Below are positions 61,103 through 64,000 of a DNA stretch of 64,000 nt, one piece after another. Numbering within the stretch: position 1 is the first letter of the stretch; each line of letters opens with the position of its first letter. A program made the position numbers and the translations under genes. Source of the DNA: Lichenicola sp964248625 (lineage in GTDB: Bacteria > Pseudomonadota > Alphaproteobacteria > Acetobacterales > Acetobacteraceae); assembly GCA_964248625.1 (NCBI GenBank), contig CAXTZG010000004.1, positions 26,964 through 90,963 of the forward strand, written 5' to 3'. A model generated the notes under the pieces. The model worked only from the letters and a program-made list of their open reading frames with translations. It was not told the origin of the DNA and did no database searches.

Positions 61103-64000
61103 ATGAGCATACTACTCCATCCCTACCGATCGCTACGTTGGCATATGCGTGCTCTTGCATTGCTTTTTTATTTCATTGTCGCAGTCAAGGCACATGCTGC
61201 CCAGCTAGATTTTCATGCCTATGGAAAAGCAGACGGTTTATCTGACCTTAACGACAGTTGTGTAAGTCAGGCAAACAACGGCTATATTCTTATCTGCTCG
61301 GAACATGGCCTGTTTATCTATGATGGGCGACGGTTCATGAATCTCGGCCTAGCGCAGGGTTTGCGCGAAGGTGGAGTCATCTTTGATCTTGTTCAATCAC
61401 CCGATGGCCGACTATTTTTAAGGTATTCCAACGGGCTGTATGTATCCAGACAACCGTTCACCTCCTCGCTAACACCAAGAACGATGTCGTTTGAGAAGGT
61501 CGACATCGGTAAGAGTCTCTTCAACGAGAACTGCTTTCAAATGGCTATCTGGTCTGGTGGTCTAGCTATCATCGACCGTGGCCGAATTTTGAATGTGCCG
61601 ATCCGGAAGGATCAGCAGCTAGACGTCAAGCCAGGAGATTTCTTCGACAACGAACTGAATGCTTTGAAAAATCCTACTGGCGTTCGTTCGATTCGTGATG
61701 AATTGTGGATCACGCTGGAAGATGGTCGCATCTGCTCCGCGATGCTGAAAAGCACGGAGTGTTATGGACGTGACGATGGATTACCTGGGGTGTCATGGCA
61801 TGATGTCGAAGCCGGAGTAGCAGGCCTTGTTGTCGCGCGGTCCGATAACTTGCTGGCGACAATCAATCCTGTAACGCGCCGGGTGACTCTCGAGACGCTT
61901 CCGGGGCAGGAAGGCTGGTCTGCCTCCGTTAGACGTTATCTAGGGATCTTTCACGACCCGTATGGTCGCCTGATGACTCAATCCACTACGGGATTAATTG
62001 TAAAAGACGAGCAACTTTGGCGTCAACTGCCGCTCGCAGGTAATGTTCCTCCAGGCTCCATCACCTCTGCAATGACCGATCGAGCAGGCACCTTATGGAT
62101 TGGAACATACGATAGCGGAGTGACCCGTGCTGTCGCCTATGGGAAATGGGACAATATCAACCAAGCCGATGGTTTATCAGATCATATCGTTTGGGGTACC
62201 GTGAGGGTGCCGCATGGATCATTTTGGGTCGCTACCGATAAAGCGGTCGATGAAATCGCCAAAGTAAATGGTCATCTCACCACACTCCGGGCGATACCAG
62301 GCTCATCATATGCGATCGCTGTCGCTGCTACGGGCGCAGTATGGGCTGGGAATGGAACGAGCGGGATACGTCGCATCGACCCAAAGACGGGTCGCGTCGT
62401 TGCGCTCCCACTTCCACCTGTCAATGCGATTGCCGCACTTGGCCATCGCCTTTGGATTGGGACAGAGAAGGGCCTCTTTTTCGTTGACGACGTTTCTGGT
62501 AGCCGACTGGAAGCAAGCCGTGCATCTTTGGATGACTCGAAAATCACCGCTCTTGTCTCAGATGAAAGTGGGGGACTCTGGTTCCTTTCCGACGGACAGC
62601 TCTTCCACCGATTCGTAACCGGCGAAACAACAATCGCAGTTTCCCGATGGCCTGCAGGAGAGTTTGAACCGCTTTGTCTTTCAAAAGGTTTCAACAGTTT
62701 GTGGGTTGGCGGCGCGGGCGGGCTTTACAAGCTCACCCTACTCAAGAACACGATTTCATCGATTGGCCACTTCGGATCTTCAGCAACTATGCAGAACACT
62801 GTTGTTGCAGTCCGTGTTGATAGACGTGGATGGGTATGGACTGGCACGAGTAGCGGGATCTCAGTCTTCAATGGCCAACGTTGGGTCTCCGTCGACACCA
62901 GCGCTGGATTGATTTGGGATGACATCAATCAGAACGGGATCGCTGAGGACAGCGACAGCTCGATCTGGATTTCGACCGGAAACGGATTAACACATCTTCT
63001 TAAACCTGAAAGCCTTTTTGATAACGTTCCTCCTGACACACTGGTTAGTGACATCCAGCTTGACAACAAGCCGATGCCGAATGGAACACAGCCTTATACA
63101 GCCGGACCGCTTTCTGTTCAGCTGGGTACATCGAGCTACGCAGCTGAGAACTCAATCGTCTTCCGCTACAAGATGCTAGGGGTAGATCAATATTGGGTTG
63201 AAACAGCGACCGGAGCCATTCATTATCCGTTCGTCCCACCGGGTAGGCACTGGCTGGCTGTCGAGAGTTACAATCTGCTGACGCACTTGTCGTCAAAGCC
63301 GGCAACATTGATGATTGTAATGGCCTATCCGTGGTGGCGGCAATGGTGGGCAGAAGCAGGCTATCTCATCCTTTCGACAGGAATTCTTTATGCCTTGTGG
63401 CAAATCCAAGTGCGTAGGCTGATCGGGCGGCAACGGGAACTCGAGCAGATCGTTGACGATCGCACGCGTGAAATTCAACTTGCGCAACAAAGGCTGCTCA
63501 TCCAGGCCACAAGAGATGGTCTGACAGAACTTCTGAACAGGGCCGCGGTGGAAAGACGGTTGGCCCAGGACTTAAGCAACTCTGTCTTGCAACATCAAAT
63601 CGGCATAGCACTTCTGGATGTAGACCACTTTAAAAGAATAAACGACAAGTACGGCCACCTTGGTGGTGATCAAGTTCTGAAGCAAGTCGGTGCTCGCATC
63701 CAGACATTTCTGCAGGCTGGCAGCTATGCTGGTCGATACGGCGGCGAAGAGTTCCTTGTCGTAATAGATAACAGAGACGGTGACGGCTTGCATCAAATAT
63801 CGAGATTTCACAGCAAATTAAGTAATGAAGCTTTTCTTGTCGATGGTCATGCGATTTCAGTAACTTGTTCGATCGGGTTGGCGTGGGCTCGCCCTGACGA
63901 CCACTGGGAAAGCCTCGTCGGTCGTGCCGATCGCGCGCTCTATGGGGCAAAGCATCAGGGCCGCAATCGTGTCGTTGAAGAAGCCTCAATACAAGAAGAT
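61103..64000 (+). CDS. Periplasmic propeller-Y_Y_Y sensor diguanylate cyclase (runs off right edge)
   Basis: 966 codons are open from ATG 61103 (AAGGA just upstream) to the window end. The signal peptide (MRALALLFYFIVAVKAHA) leads into a large Reg_prop double propeller (about 35-650) with repeats such as GYILICSEHGLFIYDG, GTLWIGTYDSGVTR, RLWIGTEKGLFFVDD and RGWVWTGTSSGISVFNG. A Y_Y_Y domain (about 652-735: NSIVFRYKMLGVDQYWVETA) and one TM helix (AGYLILSTGILYALW, about 750) follow. The cytoplasmic GGDEF domain has DGLTELLNRAAVERRL (803), DVDHFKRINDKYGHLGGDQV and the active site GGEEF (880-884), so it should make cyclic di-GMP. The inhibitory I-site RxxD is absent (SYAGRYGGEEF). GC is much lower than in the rest of the window. 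Confidence 0.9.
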   Translation, partial: MSILLHPYRSLRWHMRALALLFYFIVAVKAHAAQLDFHAYGKADGLSDLNDSCVSQANNGYILICSEHGLFIYDGRRFMNLGLAQGLREGGVIFDLVQSPDGRLFLRYSNGLYVSRQPFTSSLTPRTMSFEKVDIGKSLFNENCFQMAIWSGGLAIIDRGRILNVPIRKDQQLDVKPGDFFDNELNALKNPTGVRSIRDELWITLEDGRICSAMLKSTECYGRDDGLPGVSWHDVEAGVAGLVVARSDNLLATINPVTRRVTLETLPGQEGWSASVRRYLGIFHDPYGRLMTQSTTGLIVKDEQLWRQLPLAGNVPPGSITSAMTDRAGTLWIGTYDSGVTRAVAYGKWDNINQADGLSDHIVWGTVRVPHGSFWVATDKAVDEIAKVNGHLTTLRAIPGSSYAIAVAATGAVWAGNGTSGIRRIDPKTGRVVALPLPPVNAIAALGHRLWIGTEKGLFFVDDVSGSRLEASRASLDDSKITALVSDESGGLWFLSDGQLFHRFVTGETTIAVSRWPAGEFEPLCLSKGFNSLWVGGAGGLYKLTLLKNTISSIGHFGSSATMQNTVVAVRVDRRGWVWTGTSSGISVFNGQRWVSVDTSAGLIWDDINQNGIAEDSDSSIWISTGNGLTHLLKPESLFDNVPPDTLVSDIQLDNKPMPNGTQPYTAGPLSVQLGTSSYAAENSIVFRYKMLGVDQYWVETATGAIHYPFVPPGRHWLAVESYNLLTHLSSKPATLMIVMAYPWWRQWWAEAGYLILSTGILYALWQIQVRRLIGRQRELEQIVDDRTREIQLAQQRLLIQATRDGLTELLNRAAVERRLAQDLSNSVLQHQIGIALLDVDHFKRINDKYGHLGGDQVLKQVGARIQTFLQAGSYAGRYGGEEFLVVIDNRDGDGLHQISRFHSKLSNEAFLVDGHAISVTCSIGLAWARPDDHWESLVGRADRALYGAKHQGRNRVVEEASIQED

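Noticed and set aside
1..64000. tRNA, rRNA or riboswitch genes
   Set aside because: No cloverleaf-type segment, rRNA-like stretch or recognised riboswitch core was found by eye; a covariance-model scan would be needed to exclude small RNAs.

Overview
The window looks like a chromosomal segment from a GC-rich alphaproteobacterium, most probably a member of the Acetobacteraceae (Rhodospirillales). Supporting this are the strong GC bias and the style of genes such as the GH3-like enzyme, a Tat-exported ferritin-like protein, the kynB-kynU pair, CheB/HWE-kinase remnants and cyclopropane fatty acid synthase. Genus and species cannot be named from the sequence alone. A run of ten N inside a response regulator (40926-40935) shows this is a draft assembly. 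I saw no rRNA, tRNA, CRISPR array or intact insertion sequence.

Layout. 0-0.7 kb (minus strand): a small secreted peptide gene followed by the 5' end of a periplasmic propeller-type sensor that runs off the left edge. 1.2-7.7 kb: M1 metallopeptidase, hflX, a broken SDR gene, an HSL-type hydrolase and cfa. 8.1-12.5 kb (minus): type II secretion genes gspG-gspO-gspE-gspF. 12.7-14.2 kb: a lytic transglycosylase and a ferritin-like protein. 14.3-23.4 kb: a polysaccharide or glycan locus with an acyltransferase, a 1575-residue FkbM methyltransferase-coiled coil-triple glycosyltransferase fusion, another glycosyltransferase and a second FkbM methyltransferase. 23.4-26.5 kb: a flavin reductase, then decayed chemotaxis/HWE-kinase genes. 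26.5-31.3 kb (minus): a dienelactone-hydrolase-like / penicillin-acylase / GH3 operon. 31.7-39.6 kb: a discoidin-domain protein, trmO, AsmA, a glycosyltransferase, a radical SAM enzyme and small secreted proteins. 39.7-45.2 kb: an SH3 lipoprotein, a response regulator, gspH and a divergent galactofuranose pair (glfT2-like and glf). 45.2-49.1 kb: M16 peptidase, gspI and gspJ. 49.4-53 kb: a threonine dehydratase remnant and a large YVTN-propeller phosphoesterase with a Pho-box-like upstream array. 53.4-60.4 kb: a decayed area with IS5- and IS3-type remnants, an RMD1/DUF155 protein, a kynB pseudogene, intact kynU with an amino acid permease, and an MFS fragment. 60.7-64 kb (plus, visibly AT-richer): a second small secreted peptide followed by a propeller-GGDEF sensor that runs off the right edge.

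The most interesting pattern is that both window ends carry the same two-gene arrangement: a 60-70 residue exported peptide, then about 200 nt containing a hairpin, then a periplasmic propeller sensor on the same strand. The right copy shows that the sensor ends in a GGDEF diguanylate cyclase. This suggests a peptide-sensing cyclic-di-GMP module, which is an inference from two copies. Other points of note are type II secretion genes scattered over three places, a GH3/acylase amide-chemistry operon, and a kynurenine operon whose first gene has decayed while the translationally coupled second gene is intact.
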